Shown: one piece after another, positions 29,538 through 38,266 of the stretch | Position numbering within the stretch: position 1 is the first letter of the stretch | Layout: every line of letters starts with the position of its first letter | Source of the DNA: Alsobacter soli | GTDB taxonomy: Bacteria > Pseudomonadota > Alphaproteobacteria > Rhizobiales > Beijerinckiaceae | Direction of reading: 5' to 3' | Length of the DNA stretch: 64,000 nucleotides | Assembly: GCF_003004785.1 (NCBI RefSeq) | Contig: NZ_PVZS01000010.1 | Location: forward strand, 128,241-192,240 | Notes under the pieces: model-generated | Told to the model about the DNA's origin: nothing | The model's input: the letters and a program-made list of their open reading frames with translations, nothing else | The model's database searches: none | Translations under genes and position numbers: made by a program

Positions 29538-31046
29538 GTGGAAAACATCTCCGAACTGATGCACGGCTTCGAGGTCGCGCTCACGGTGCAGCACATCGGA
29601 CTGATGCTGGTCGGCGTGCTGCTCGGCATCCTGGTCGGCGTGCTGCCGGGCCTGGGAGCGCCAAACGGCGTGTCGCTGCTGCTGCCGCTGACCTTCGGCA
29701 TGCAGCCGGTGTCCGCCATCATCCTCCTGTCGAGCATGTACTGGGGGGCGCTCTTCGGCGGATCCGTCACCTCCATCCTGTTCAACATCCCGGGCGAACC
29801 GTCGTCCGTGGCGACCACCTTCGACGGCTACCCGATGGCCCGGGACGGACATCCCACCAAGGCGCTCGCGACAGCCTTCGGCTCCGCGGCCTTCGGGGCG
29901 CTGGTCGGAGTCGTCCTGATCACGCTGCTCGCCAGCTGGGTCGCCAAGGCGGCGCTGCAGTTCGGCCCGGCGGAATACTTCGCGGTGTATTTCCTGGCCT
30001 TCGCCAGCTTCATCGGCATGGGCGGAAGCCCGCCCGCCAAGACGCTGGTGTCGCTGTCCATTGGCTTCGCCCTGGCGGCGGTGGGCATGGACACCGTGTC
30101 CGGAAGCGTGCGCCTGACGATGGGCGTGGACGAACTGGTGAAGGGCGTCAGCTTCGTCGTCGCCGTGATGGGCCTCTTCGGCATCGGCGAACTCTTGCTC
30201 GCCGTGGAGGACGAGTCCGCATCCATCAAGGGCGTCGCTTCCAAGGTCGAGTGGCGCGAAGTGTTTCGCACCCTGGCGGGCCTGCCGCGCCACGGCTGGG
30301 CGCTGCTGCGCAGCGCGGCCATCGGATGCTGGATGGGGATCACCCCCGGAGGGCCGACCGCAGCCTCCTTCATGAGCTACGGCGTGGCCAAGCGCTTCTC
30401 CCCACGCCGGGCGAATTTCGGGCGCGGCGAGCAGGAGGGAATCGTGGCTCCGGAGACGGCCGATCACGCGGCGGGTACGAGCGCGCTGCTGCCGATGCTG
30501 GCCCTCGGCATTCCCGGGTCAGCCACCGCGGCCGTGATGATGGGCGGCCTGATGATCTGGGGCCTGAACCCCGGCCCCATGCTGTTCATCGAGCAGAAGG
30601 ACTTCGTGTGGGGCCTGATCGCGAGCATGTATCTCGGCAATGTCGTCGCGCTCGCGCTGGTGCTGCTGACAGTGCCGATCTTCGCCGCGATGATGCGCAT
30701 CCCCTTCTACATCATCACCCCGCTGATCCTGATCGTCATCACGGTGGGAGCGTATTCAGTTTCCAACTCCTACCTGGACGTGGTGCTGATGATGGGCTTC
30801 GGCGTGCTCGGCTACCTGTTCAAGAAGCTGCACTACCCGCTCGCGCCCCTCGTGCTCGCCATGGTGATCGGGGACAAGGCCGAGGACGCTTTCCGGCAGT
30901 CGATGCTGATCTCGAAGGGCTCGCTGGGCGTCTTCTTCAGCAACGGCCTGGTGACGACGCTCATGGGGATCGGATTCGTCTTCCTGGCGCTGCCAATCCT
31001 CGGGCAGATCCGCGCCCGTCGGACGGAAACGCGGCCGGCCCTTTGA
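29538..31046 (+). CDS. Tripartite tricarboxylate transporter large membrane subunit TctA
   Basis: Membrane protein of 502 residues that moves the substrate delivered by TctC. The start is a GTG at 29538 preceded by AGGA at 29526-29529; this gives VENISELMHGFEVALT, the normal TctA opening. The family region GVLLGILVGVLPGLGAPNGV and SSMYWGALFGGSVTSIL are intact, as are NIPGEPSSVATTFDGYPMA and ALGIPGSATAAVMMGGLMI. It closes the tctCBA set. The AEC carrier gene follows by 34 bases. Confidence 0.92.
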   Translation: MENISELMHGFEVALTVQHIGLMLVGVLLGILVGVLPGLGAPNGVSLLLPLTFGMQPVSAIILLSSMYWGALFGGSVTSILFNIPGEPSSVATTFDGYPMARDGHPTKALATAFGSAAFGALVGVVLITLLASWVAKAALQFGPAEYFAVYFLAFASFIGMGGSPPAKTLVSLSIGFALAAVGMDTVSGSVRLTMGVDELVKGVSFVVAVMGLFGIGELLLAVEDESASIKGVASKVEWREVFRTLAGLPRHGWALLRSAAIGCWMGITPGGPTAASFMSYGVAKRFSPRRANFGRGEQEGIVAPETADHAAGTSALLPMLALGIPGSATAAVMMGGLMIWGLNPGPMLFIEQKDFVWGLIASMYLGNVVALALVLLTVPIFAAMMRIPFYIITPLILIVITVGAYSVSNSYLDVVLMMGFGVLGYLFKKLHYPLAPLVLAMVIGDKAEDAFRQSMLISKGSLGVFFSNGLVTTLMGIGFVFLALPILGQIRARRTETRPAL

Positions 31047-31080
31047 TGCCGGACCCGAGGATGCTCCAGGTGGGCGCGGC

Positions 31081-31956
31081 ATGGCCGGCGTGATCCTCTC
31101 CATCATCCTGCCGGTGCTCCTGACGGTGCTCGTCGGTTTCTGCTGGGCGCGCTCTGGGCGCAAGCTCCAGAGCCCGGATCTCACGGCCCTGATCGGCGAC
31201 GTCGCTACACCGTGCCTGGTCATCAGCACGTTCCAGAAGACGCACGTCTCGCCCGCTGACTTCTCCGCCATGGCGACCGCCGCGGCGTCCTGCATCGTCC
31301 TGTTCGCGACCGCCGGGGCCATCGTCCTCAAAATCGCGCGGCTGCCGCTCCGGACCTTTCTGCCTTCCATCGCCTTTCCGAACGCGGGAAATCTTGGCCT
31401 CCCGGTCGCGCTCTACGCTTTCGGCGACACGGGCCTCGGCTACGCGATCGTGTTCTTCTCCATTTCCTCCGTGGCGAACTACACCTTCGGGCAGGCCATT
31501 GCGGCCGGGGCCGCGAACTGGGGCGGGCTCGCCAGACTCCCGATCATGTACGCGACGGCGATCGGGGTCGGCCTGTCTCTGTTATCGGTAGAGCTGCCGC
31601 GCTGGCTCGGCGCGACCCTCAATCTGCTCGGCAGCCTGACGGTCCCGCTGATGCTGCTGCTGCTGGGCGCCTCGATCAGCGGCCTCGGAGTCGCTTCGGC
31701 TCGCCGGGCTGCGTTTATCGCATCCGTCCGCATCGGGGTCGGGGCCGCCGTGGGATTCGGGGTGGCGGCGGCCTTCGGGCTGACGGGCCCCATGCGGGCC
31801 GTGCTGGTTCTTCAGGCGGCGAACCCGGTGGCCGTCTACAACTATCTCTTCGCGCTGCGCTGGAACAACCAGCCGGAGGAGGTCGCCGGCGTCGTGGTCG
31901 TGTCCACGCTCGCCGCGGTGGCGACCATTCCGCTGTTGCTCATGGTCCTGATCTGA
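31081..31956 (+). CDS. AEC-family transporter (auxin efflux carrier-like)
   Basis: Membrane protein of 291 residues of the auxin-efflux-carrier/malonate-carrier family, with about ten hydrophobic segments. Typical parts are SIAFPNAGNLGLPVALYAFGD, containing the NxGNLGLP motif, and the ending LQAANPVAVYNYLFALRW. Family members move malonate, malate and other organic acids. It lies directly after tctA in the same direction, so two carboxylate transporters sit in one unit, one perhaps serving as an exporter of the product. Convergent with the HNH nuclease gene. Confidence 0.87.
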   Translation: MAGVILSIILPVLLTVLVGFCWARSGRKLQSPDLTALIGDVATPCLVISTFQKTHVSPADFSAMATAAASCIVLFATAGAIVLKIARLPLRTFLPSIAFPNAGNLGLPVALYAFGDTGLGYAIVFFSISSVANYTFGQAIAAGAANWGGLARLPIMYATAIGVGLSLLSVELPRWLGATLNLLGSLTVPLMLLLLGASISGLGVASARRAAFIASVRIGVGAAVGFGVAAAFGLTGPMRAVLVLQAANPVAVYNYLFALRWNNQPEEVAGVVVVSTLAAVATIPLLLMVLI

Positions 31957-31983
31957 AGGCGACCGACACGATCGGCTTGCAAG

Positions 31984-32568
31984 CTACGGTTCGAGCTCGG
32001 AATCCCAGTACAGGTAGTCCATCCAGCTCTCGTGCAGGTAGTTCGGCGGGAAGAGCCGGCCGTTCTGGTGGAGGTCGTTCACGGAGGGCGCGAAGGGGGC
32101 CTGCATGGGGATCATGCCCACCTGGCGGGGCAGTCTGTCGCCCTTCCGCAGATTGCACGGGGAGCAAGCGGCGACCACGTTTTCCCAGGTCGTCTGGCCG
32201 CCCTTGGAGCGGGGGATGACGTGATCGAAGGTGAGGTCTTCACGGGAGCCGCAATACTGGCACGTGAAGCGGTCGCGCAGAAAGACGTTGAAGCGGGTAA
32301 AGGCTGGATGCCGAGACGGCTTGACGTAGGTCTTGAGGCAAACGACCGAAGGAAGCTGGATTTCGAAGTTCGGACTTCGGACCGTCTTGTCGTAGCGCGA
32401 TACGATGTTCACCCGGTCCAGGAACACCGCCTTGATCGCATCCTGCCAACACCAGAGCGACAAGGGGTAGTAGCTCAGCGGTCTGTAGTCCGCATTGAGC
32501 ACCAGCGCCGGACAGGCCTCCGGCGACACCGGTTGATGCACGTGGGGCTGGTGAACGTGAACCGTCAC
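31984..32568 (-). CDS. HNH endonuclease
   Basis: Protein of 194 residues. The HNH core with zinc-binding cysteines is complete: CQYCGSREDLTFDHVIPRS, followed by KGGQTTWENVVAACSPCN, that is CxxC - DHVxPxSxGG - WxNxVxAC - xxCN. The N-terminal half opens ALVLNADYRPLSYYPLSLW, a conserved lead in this alphaproteobacterial family. The start is a GTG at 32568 with an AGGAGG ribosome site 8 bases before it. No phage or restriction gene is adjacent, and the family is a common single-copy chromosomal gene, so a housekeeping or repair role is plausible. Confidence 0.9.
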   Translation of the reverse strand: MTVHVHQPHVHQPVSPEACPALVLNADYRPLSYYPLSLWCWQDAIKAVFLDRVNIVSRYDKTVRSPNFEIQLPSVVCLKTYVKPSRHPAFTRFNVFLRDRFTCQYCGSREDLTFDHVIPRSKGGQTTWENVVAACSPCNLRKGDRLPRQVGMIPMQAPFAPSVNDLHQNGRLFPPNYLHESWMDYLYWDSELEP

Positions 32569-32690
32569 CGCAACCGCCTCCTGCTTCCCGAAGCGGATGC
32601 GACTCCGCTCCAGAGAACAGTCTATGCTTGTCGTGACGTTCTTGTGAAGTCGCTGCGGCGCACGCGTGGCGTCCGGTCGCGCCGTCGCTC

Positions 32691-32894
32691 TCAGGCGCGG
32701 ACGTCGACGCGGGTTCCGGTTCCCGGCGCAGGAGCGGCCTCCACGGCCTGGGCGGCGGTATCCAGCATCGACACGAGCTCCTGCTCGGCCTTGTTTTGCT
32801 GCTTCATGACCGCAATCGTCGCCCGCTGCTGGATCGCGTCCTGCTGCAAGGTGATGATGCTGGACAGCGGGTCGACGGGGCTGAGGGTCGTCAT
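32691..32894 (-). CDS. Small YjfB-like hypothetical protein
   Basis: Protein of 67 residues, mostly helical, with a Gln-rich centre (SIITLQQDAIQQRATIAVMK, then QQNKAEQELVSML). The pattern QQ-x-x-IAVMK-x-x followed by a short Leu/Met helix resembles the YjfB putative motility protein family. The C-terminus is Pro/Gly/Ala-rich. No signal peptide or membrane part. No flagellar gene is in the window, so the motility label is only by resemblance. Confidence 0.55.
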   Translation of the reverse strand: MTTLSPVDPLSSIITLQQDAIQQRATIAVMKQQNKAEQELVSMLDTAAQAVEAAPAPGTGTRVDVRA

Positions 32895-32978
32895 GTCGAA
32901 AACCCTACGCCGCAGGCGTTAGGCTTCGCTTAAGAGAATCGTTCGCCTTCAACGCATGGCCGGAGTCCGGCGCCGCAC

Positions 32979-33860
32979 TCAGCGGGTCGGCATCGGCTTC
33001 TCGCCGCGGTAGTCGTAGAAGCCGCGGCGGGTCTTGCGGCCCAGCCAGCCGGCCTCGACGTATTTCACGAGCAGCGGGCAGGGACGATACTTCGAGTCGG
33101 CCAGACCCTCATGGAGCACCTGCATCACGGACAGGCAGGTGTCGAGGCCGATGAAGTCGGCCAGCTGCAGCGGGCCCATCGGATGGTTGGCGCCGAGCCG
33201 CATGGCCGTATCGATCGCGTCGACCGAGCCCACGCCCTCGTAGAGTGTGTAGATCGCCTCGTTGATCATCGGCAGCAGGATACGGTTGACGATGAAGGCC
33301 GGGAAATCCTCCGCGACCGTCACGGTCTTGCCCAGGCGATCGATGAAGGCCTTGGCGGCTTCGAAGGTCGGATCCTCCGTCGCAATGCCGCGGATCAACT
33401 CCACGAGCTGCATGCGGGGCACCGGATTCATGAAATGAATGCCGATGAAGCGCTCGGGGCGGTCCGTCACGGACGCCAGCCGGGTGATCGAGATCGAGGA
33501 CGTGTTCGACGCCACCATGGCGTCCGGCTTCAGCGAGGGGCAGAGCTGGGTGAAGATCTTGCGCTTCACCTCCTCGTTCTCGGTCGCAGCCTCGATGACG
33601 ATATCGCAGGAGGCGAAATCGGCGTAGCTGGGGGCCGGCTGGACCCGCTGCAGCGCCTTGCGGCGGTCCGCCTCGTCCATCGAGCCTTTTTGCACCAGCT
33701 TGGAGAGGTTCCCCTCGATGGCGGCCACGCCTGCCTGGATGCGGTCCTCGCTCAGGTCGTTCAGCATGACGTCGATGCCGGCCTGCGCGCAGACCTGGGC
33801 GATGCCGTTGCCCATTTGGCCGGCGCCGATGATGCCCACCTTGCGAATTTCGAGCGACAT
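32979..33860 (-). CDS. 3-hydroxyacyl-CoA (3-hydroxybutyryl-CoA) dehydrogenase
   Basis: NAD(P)-dependent enzyme of 293 residues. The Rossmann motif GIIGAGQMGNGIAQV is at the N-terminus. The hydroxyacyl-CoA catalytic His-containing segment is FIGIHFMNPVPRMQLVELI, and DFPAFIVNRILLPMINEAI leads the C-terminal dimer domain. About 290 residues is the length of the short-chain type (PaaH/Hbd), as opposed to the fused FadB form. The ATG at 33860 gives the usual start. It is downstream of etfA and etfB, which accept electrons in acyl-CoA oxidation. This pairing is conserved in alphaproteobacteria. Confidence 0.92.
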   Translation of the reverse strand: MSLEIRKVGIIGAGQMGNGIAQVCAQAGIDVMLNDLSEDRIQAGVAAIEGNLSKLVQKGSMDEADRRKALQRVQPAPSYADFASCDIVIEAATENEEVKRKIFTQLCPSLKPDAMVASNTSSISITRLASVTDRPERFIGIHFMNPVPRMQLVELIRGIATEDPTFEAAKAFIDRLGKTVTVAEDFPAFIVNRILLPMINEAIYTLYEGVGSVDAIDTAMRLGANHPMGPLQLADFIGLDTCLSVMQVLHEGLADSKYRPCPLLVKYVEAGWLGRKTRRGFYDYRGEKPMPTR

Positions 33861-34022
33861 GACTGCTGTGCGGCCGTGGCCGTCCTCTATCCTGCGAAAC
33901 CCGCCCTCGCGGCCGGGCCCCATCCTAGACCAACCCGCTCCAGGATGGAGGCGGACAATGGTCTATGACGGACGCACGCCGCAAGCGAAAAGCCTGGGGC
34001 GCGCGGTCCCTTTTTCAACCGA

Positions 34023-34958
34023 TTACTTGGCCAGGGCCTTGTCCAGCTCCGGCAGGACCTGGAACAGGTCTCCAACCAGTCCGTAGTCGGCCACCTGGAA
34101 GATCGGGGCCTCCTCGTCCTTGTTGATGGCGACGATGACCTTCGAGTCCTTCATGCCGGCGAGGTGCTGGATGGCGCCGGAGATGCCCACGGCGATGTAG
34201 AGGTCCGGAGCCACCACCTTGCCGGTCTGGCCGACCTGCCAGTCGTTCGGGGCGTAGCCGGCGTCCACGGCGGCGCGCGAGGCGCCCATGGCGGCGCCGA
34301 GCTTGTCGGCGATGGGCTCGATGTAGGTCTTGAAGTTCTCGGCGTTCTGCATGGCGCGGCCGCCCGAGATGATGATCTTGGCGGAGGTCAGCTCCGGGCG
34401 GTCCGACTTCGACAGGCTCTCGCCCTTGAAGGTCGACACGCCGGGATCGGACGCCGCGGAAACCGCCTCGACGGAGGCCGAGCCGCCCTGGCCGGCGGCC
34501 TGGAACGAGGCCGTGCGCACCGTCAGCACCTTCTTGGCGTCGGTCGCCTGAACGGTCTGGATGGCGTTGCCGGCGTAGATCGGACGCTCGAAGGTGTCGG
34601 CCGACACGACCTTGGTCACGTCGGACACCTGCATGACGTCGAGCAGCGCGGCGACGCGCGGCATCACGTTCTTGGCCGCCGAGGTCGAGGACCCCACGAT
34701 GGCGTCGTAGGAGCCGGCGAGGCTCACGACCAGCGCCGCCAGCGGCTCGGCCATGGCGTTGGCGTAGGCCGGCGCGTCGGCGAGCAGCACCTTCTCGACG
34801 CCCTCGAGCTTGGCTGCGGCGTCCGCCGCAGCCTGGGCGCCGGAGCCGGCGACGAGGACATGGACCGGGCCGCCCAGGGCCTTGGCTGCTGTCAGCGCCT
34901 TGGCGGTGACGTCCTTGAGGGTGGCGTTGTCGTGGTCGGCGAGGAGCAGGGTCGGCAT
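34023..34958 (-). CDS. etfA: Electron transfer flavoprotein subunit alpha
   Basis: FAD-binding subunit of 311 residues. It passes electrons from acyl-CoA and other dehydrogenases to ETF-ubiquinone oxidoreductase. The C-terminal FAD region includes [38 protein letters not shown] and [20 protein letters not shown], then [20 protein letters not shown]. All are typical. The ATG at 34958 overlaps the stop of etfB by one base (TGATG), so the two are translated together. A 162-base gap precedes the dehydrogenase gene. Confidence 0.96.
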   Translation of the reverse strand: MPTLLLADHDNATLKDVTAKALTAAKALGGPVHVLVAGSGAQAAADAAAKLEGVEKVLLADAPAYANAMAEPLAALVVSLAGSYDAIVGSSTSAAKNVMPRVAALLDVMQVSDVTKVVSADTFERPIYAGNAIQTVQATDAKKVLTVRTASFQAAGQGGSASVEAVSAASDPGVSTFKGESLSKSDRPELTSAKIIISGGRAMQNAENFKTYIEPIADKLGAAMGASRAAVDAGYAPNDWQVGQTGKVVAPDLYIAVGISGAIQHLAGMKDSKVIVAINKDEEAPIFQVADYGLVGDLFQVLPELDKALAK

Positions 34959-35707
34959 CAGATCACACCCGCTTCGTTCTTGAGCTTGGCGACGAGTTCT
35001 TCGACGGAGGCGACCTTCACGCCCGCCTTGCGGCCCGGCGGTTCGGCGGTGTTGAGCACCTTCAGCCGCGGCGCGACGTCGACGCCGAAATCGGCGGCGG
35101 ACTTCTCGTCGATCGGCTTCTTCTTGGCCTTCATGATGTTGGGCAACGAGGCGTAGCGCGGCTCGTTGAGGCGAAGGTCCGTGGTCACGATCGCCGGCAG
35201 CTTCAGATCGACCGTCTGCAGACCGCCATCAATCTCGCGGGTGACGGTGACCGTCTCGGCTCCGAGGTCGACCTTGGAGGCGAAGGTGCCCTGGGCCCAG
35301 CCCAGAAGGGCGGCGAGCATCTGTCCGGTCTGGTTGCAGTCGTCGTCGATGGCCTGCTTGCCCAGGATCACGAGGCCGGGCTGCTCGGCCTCGACCACAC
35401 CCTTCAGGATCTTGGCGACGGCGAGCGGCTCGGTGGTCCCATCCACCTTCACCAGGACGCCGCGGTCGGCGCCCATGGCGAGGCCCGTGCGGATCGTCTC
35501 GGCCGCCTGGGCCGGACCGATCGAAACCACGACCACTTCGGTCGCCTTGCCGGCTTCCTTGAGACGCAGAGCCTCCTCGACCGCGATTTCGTCGAAGGGG
35601 TTCATCGACATCTTCACGTTGGCGAGTTCAACGCCCGACCCGTCCGCCTTGACGCGGATCTTGACGTTGTAGTCGACCACCCGCTTCACGGGCACGAGGA
35701 TCTTCAT
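34958..35707 (-). CDS. etfB: Electron transfer flavoprotein subunit beta
   Basis: AMP-binding subunit of 249 residues, partner of EtfA. It begins [20 protein letters not shown], the standard EtfB start. The signature [20 protein letters not shown] is present, followed by the recognition loop [20 protein letters not shown]. The ATG at 35707 is preferred over upstream codons for this reason. One-base overlap with etfA. Confidence 0.96.
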   Translation of the reverse strand: MKILVPVKRVVDYNVKIRVKADGSGVELANVKMSMNPFDEIAVEEALRLKEAGKATEVVVVSIGPAQAAETIRTGLAMGADRGVLVKVDGTTEPLAVAKILKGVVEAEQPGLVILGKQAIDDDCNQTGQMLAALLGWAQGTFASKVDLGAETVTVTREIDGGLQTVDLKLPAIVTTDLRLNEPRYASLPNIMKAKKKPIDEKSAADFGVDVAPRLKVLNTAEPPGRKAGVKVASVEELVAKLKNEAGVI

Positions 35708-35910
35708 CGTCTCTCCTCCGGGGAGCGCAAGGCGCATCCCGTCCATCCAGAAAAATCGCGGCCGATCATGGCGATCCCGTCCGCAGCGGCTTGCGCAGGC
35801 GCGACCATCAGCCCGGCAGGGCCGACCGTGATCAGGCGGGGACCGTAATGGCGGCCCGAAAGCTCGTCAACGCGACGAGCGGCCCATCCGGACCCGTTCC
35901 TTCGCAGTAG

Positions 35911-36630
35911 TCATGTGCTCCAGGGACCGGCCGAGGGGCCCTCACGGGACGAGTCATTCGCCCTTGCGGGCCTGCGCCGCAGCGCCTGGATGAGGACCAG
36001 GCCCGCGCAGAAGCCGCCCACGTGGGCCCACCACGCCGTGGACGACTCTTCCCCGGTGAACGCATGGAAGACCTGCACCACGATCCAGAGACCGAGCATC
36101 CACGCGGCCGGGATTCGCATGGGAATCAGGTTGAGCATGAGCCCCCAGATCTGCGCGCGGGGATGCAAAACGAGGTAGGCCGCGATCACCCCCGCGACCG
36201 CGCCGGAGGCGCCGATCAGGGGCTGTTCGCTGGCCGGGTTCATGAAGGCATGCAGCAGCGCCCCGCTGGCTCCGCAGGCCAGGTAGAACCCCACGAAGGC
36301 GCCGTGCCCCATCGAGTCCTCGACGTTGTCGCCGAAGACCTGCAGGAACAGCATGTTGCCCGCGAGGTGCAGGAAGCCCCCGTGCAGGAATATGGTGGTG
36401 AGCAGGGTGAGGGGCGGCGGGATCGCATCCAGGCCCGGCGGCAGAACCGCATGACCCCAGAGCACGGCAGGGATGACGCCGCCCTCCAGCGCCGCCATGT
36501 CCACCCCACCCGGAATCAGGCCGATCCAGGTCGCCAGCCAGACCAGGGTGGTCACGGCCAGGATCAGGCGCGTGACATGCGCCGCCTTGAGACGCCGGAG
36601 CGGGACCTGGTCGCGCAGCGGAAGGAACAT
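35911..36630 (-). CDS. Rhomboid-family intramembrane serine protease
   Basis: Membrane protease of 239 residues that cuts substrates within the bilayer. The catalytic serine lies in LIGASGAVAGVIAAY (GxSG motif). The partner histidine is in WAHVGGFCAGLVL. The first loop HGGFLHLAGNMLFLQVFG carries the other conserved His and Asn. Six or seven hydrophobic segments are seen. It ends just 3 bases before the adenosyltransferase gene's stop on the same strand, so it is probably co-transcribed. Substrate unknown. Confidence 0.9.
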   Translation of the reverse strand: MFLPLRDQVPLRRLKAAHVTRLILAVTTLVWLATWIGLIPGGVDMAALEGGVIPAVLWGHAVLPPGLDAIPPPLTLLTTIFLHGGFLHLAGNMLFLQVFGDNVEDSMGHGAFVGFYLACGASGALLHAFMNPASEQPLIGASGAVAGVIAAYLVLHPRAQIWGLMLNLIPMRIPAAWMLGLWIVVQVFHAFTGEESSTAWWAHVGGFCAGLVLIQALRRRPARANDSSREGPSAGPWST

Positions 36631-36633
36631 GGG

Positions 36634-37215
36634 CTAACGGTTCTTGCCGGGCACCCAGAGCACGTCGCCGGCGCCCTTGTCGTTCACGAACCTCGACGCC
36701 ACGAACAGGAAGTCCGACAGCCGGTTGACGTAGCGCAGCGCCGGCCCGCCGACGATCTCGCCGGGCGTCTGGGAAAGGTGCACGATCAGGCGCTCGGCGC
36801 GCCGGCAGATCGTGCGCGCGAGATGCAGGGCCGCCGCGGCCGGCGAACCTCCCGGCAGCACGAAGGTGCGCAGCGGCGCGAGTTCCGCGTTCAGCTGATC
36901 GATCTCGCCCTCGATTCGCACGACCTGCGCATCGATGATGCGCAGCGGCTCATAGCCGAGCGGTTTCCCTGTGTCGGGAGCGCAGAGGTCGGCGCCGAGG
37001 TCGAAGAGATCGTTCTGGATGCGCCCCAGCATCTCGTCCACGAGTGGGTGGGCGCCCCCAGTGTGGAGCCGCGCAAGGCCGATGGCCGCGTTGGTCTCGT
37101 CCACCGTGCCGTACGCCTCGACGCGCAGGCTGTATTTGGGCACGCGCTCGCCGGTGCCTAGCCCGGTCGTGCCATCGTCGCCGGTGCGCGTGTAGATCTT
37201 GTTGAGCCGAACCAT
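36634..37215 (-). CDS. PduO-type ATP:cob(I)alamin adenosyltransferase
   Basis: Enzyme of 193 residues that attaches the 5'-deoxyadenosyl group to Co(I) of cobalamin. The ATP-binding N-terminal motif KIYTRTGDDGTTGLGTGE is the PduO/MMAB signature. The later conserved segments VDETNAAIGLAR and ARTICRRAERLIVHL are present, and CobA/CobO-type P-loop motifs are absent. The ATG at 37215 follows an AGGAGG ribosome site by 7 bases; a GTG one codon before is a poorer choice. Its placement near etfBA and the hydroxyacyl-CoA dehydrogenase is conserved in alphaproteobacteria. Confidence 0.92.
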   Translation of the reverse strand: MVRLNKIYTRTGDDGTTGLGTGERVPKYSLRVEAYGTVDETNAAIGLARLHTGGAHPLVDEMLGRIQNDLFDLGADLCAPDTGKPLGYEPLRIIDAQVVRIEGEIDQLNAELAPLRTFVLPGGSPAAAALHLARTICRRAERLIVHLSQTPGEIVGGPALRYVNRLSDFLFVASRFVNDKGAGDVLWVPGKNR

Positions 37216-37261
37216 CACCGGACCTCCTCAGCGGGTCGCCTGTCCGGTGCTTTATAGTCTC

Positions 37262-37840
37262 TCAGAAGCTGTAGCCCAGCCGCATTCCGACGTTGGTGAG
37301 GCCGCGGTTGTCGCTGCAGATGCCCGCGTTGGACATGTGCTCCACCGTTCCCATGAGGCTGATAGCCTCCGTCAGCCTGAAGCCCAGGGACGCGGACTCC
37401 CGAAAGCTCGCATGGCAGCCCATGGCGGAGCGCCCTACGGGCGTGACCGGTCCCGCCGTTCCGTTGTTCAGAGCGCCGCCGAGCGTGCCTTCGAAAAAGA
37501 CCCGGCTGGTGAAGTCAAACGTCCAGGACAAGCCCGCGTAGGCGACGCTCGTGTCTCCCTGGGTGTTGATCGTGGCGCCGATGTGCGGACGCGGAACGAA
37601 GGCGTTGGCCAGTGGCGTCGACAGCGTGAATGGCTTGGCGAACAGCACCTCGGCGTTCACGTCTACGCTGCCGCTCTCCGGGCTCCAGGGGTCGTGCGCG
37701 AAGCCGCCAAGCCGGAACTCGGAGATGAATGGCGCAGGTTGCGCGACCGGGACAGGCGCCGGCCCGAAAAGGTCCGCCGCGCGGGCCCCTGCCCCGGACA
37801 GCACGGCGAACGCAAGGACGAGCGGACAAAACTGGCGCAT
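37262..37840 (-). CDS. PagL-like lipid A 3-O-deacylase / acyloxyacyl hydrolase
   Basis: Outer-membrane beta-barrel protein of 192 residues with a signal peptide (PLVLAFAVLSGAGARAA). The PagL catalytic motif appears as VEHMSNAGI, with the His and Ser of the H-x-S-N-A-G element. Alternating strands and the C-terminal ending LTNVGMRLGYSF, with a final aromatic residue, fit an outer-membrane barrel. PagL removes the 3-O acyl chain from lipid A. The ATG at 37840 places the signal peptide at residue 1. It lies between the adenosyltransferase and the HIG1-like gene, which are usually close neighbours. Confidence 0.82.
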   Translation of the reverse strand: MRQFCPLVLAFAVLSGAGARAADLFGPAPVPVAQPAPFISEFRLGGFAHDPWSPESGSVDVNAEVLFAKPFTLSTPLANAFVPRPHIGATINTQGDTSVAYAGLSWTFDFTSRVFFEGTLGGALNNGTAGPVTPVGRSAMGCHASFRESASLGFRLTEAISLMGTVEHMSNAGICSDNRGLTNVGMRLGYSF

Positions 37841-37981
37841 GTGGCCTCCCCTGCAATCAGCAGGAGCATTCGCGTGGTTAATGAAGGGTGAACATCGGAG
37901 GAACGCGACACCGATTTGACGGATCTTCGGCGCGAGTCGCGCCCTTCGCAACAACAATGAAGCAACAGTCCCAGGGAAACT

Positions 37982-38170
37982 TCAACCCCTCGCCCAGATG
38001 GCGAGAAGAACCAAAACAATGGTCAAGAATTGGAGGCCAACCCGCCAACGCATCAGGTTCTGGGACCGATTAGGGCTTCCCCCACGGAACATGTTGACGA
38101 ACCCCATGAGCAGGACGAGCACGACGCCGCCCATCGCGATCGGAACGGCGTTGTTGAAAAGTGCGGCCAA
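37982..38170 (-). CDS. HIG1-domain twin-transmembrane protein
   Basis: Tiny membrane protein of 62 residues with two helices: AVPIAMGGVVLVLLMGFVNM, then GLQFLTIVLVLLAIW. The loop between them (RGGSPNRSQNLMRWRV) is the HIG1-type element SQ-x-LMRWRV-x-LQ, seen in the HIG_1_N family of respiratory-complex-associated small proteins. It normally sits beside the cobalamin adenosyltransferase gene in alphaproteobacteria; here the PagL-like gene separates them. Confidence 0.82.
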   Translation of the reverse strand: MAALFNNAVPIAMGGVVLVLLMGFVNMFRGGSPNRSQNLMRWRVGLQFLTIVLVLLAIWARG

Positions 38171-38266
38171 GGAAGCCTCCTGAGGCGATGAAACGCTTTG
38201 GCGAGGGCTCCTGCTCTAGACCGCCCTGCGCCCTGCGCCAAGCGCGACGACTTGCCGCCAAGCCTG

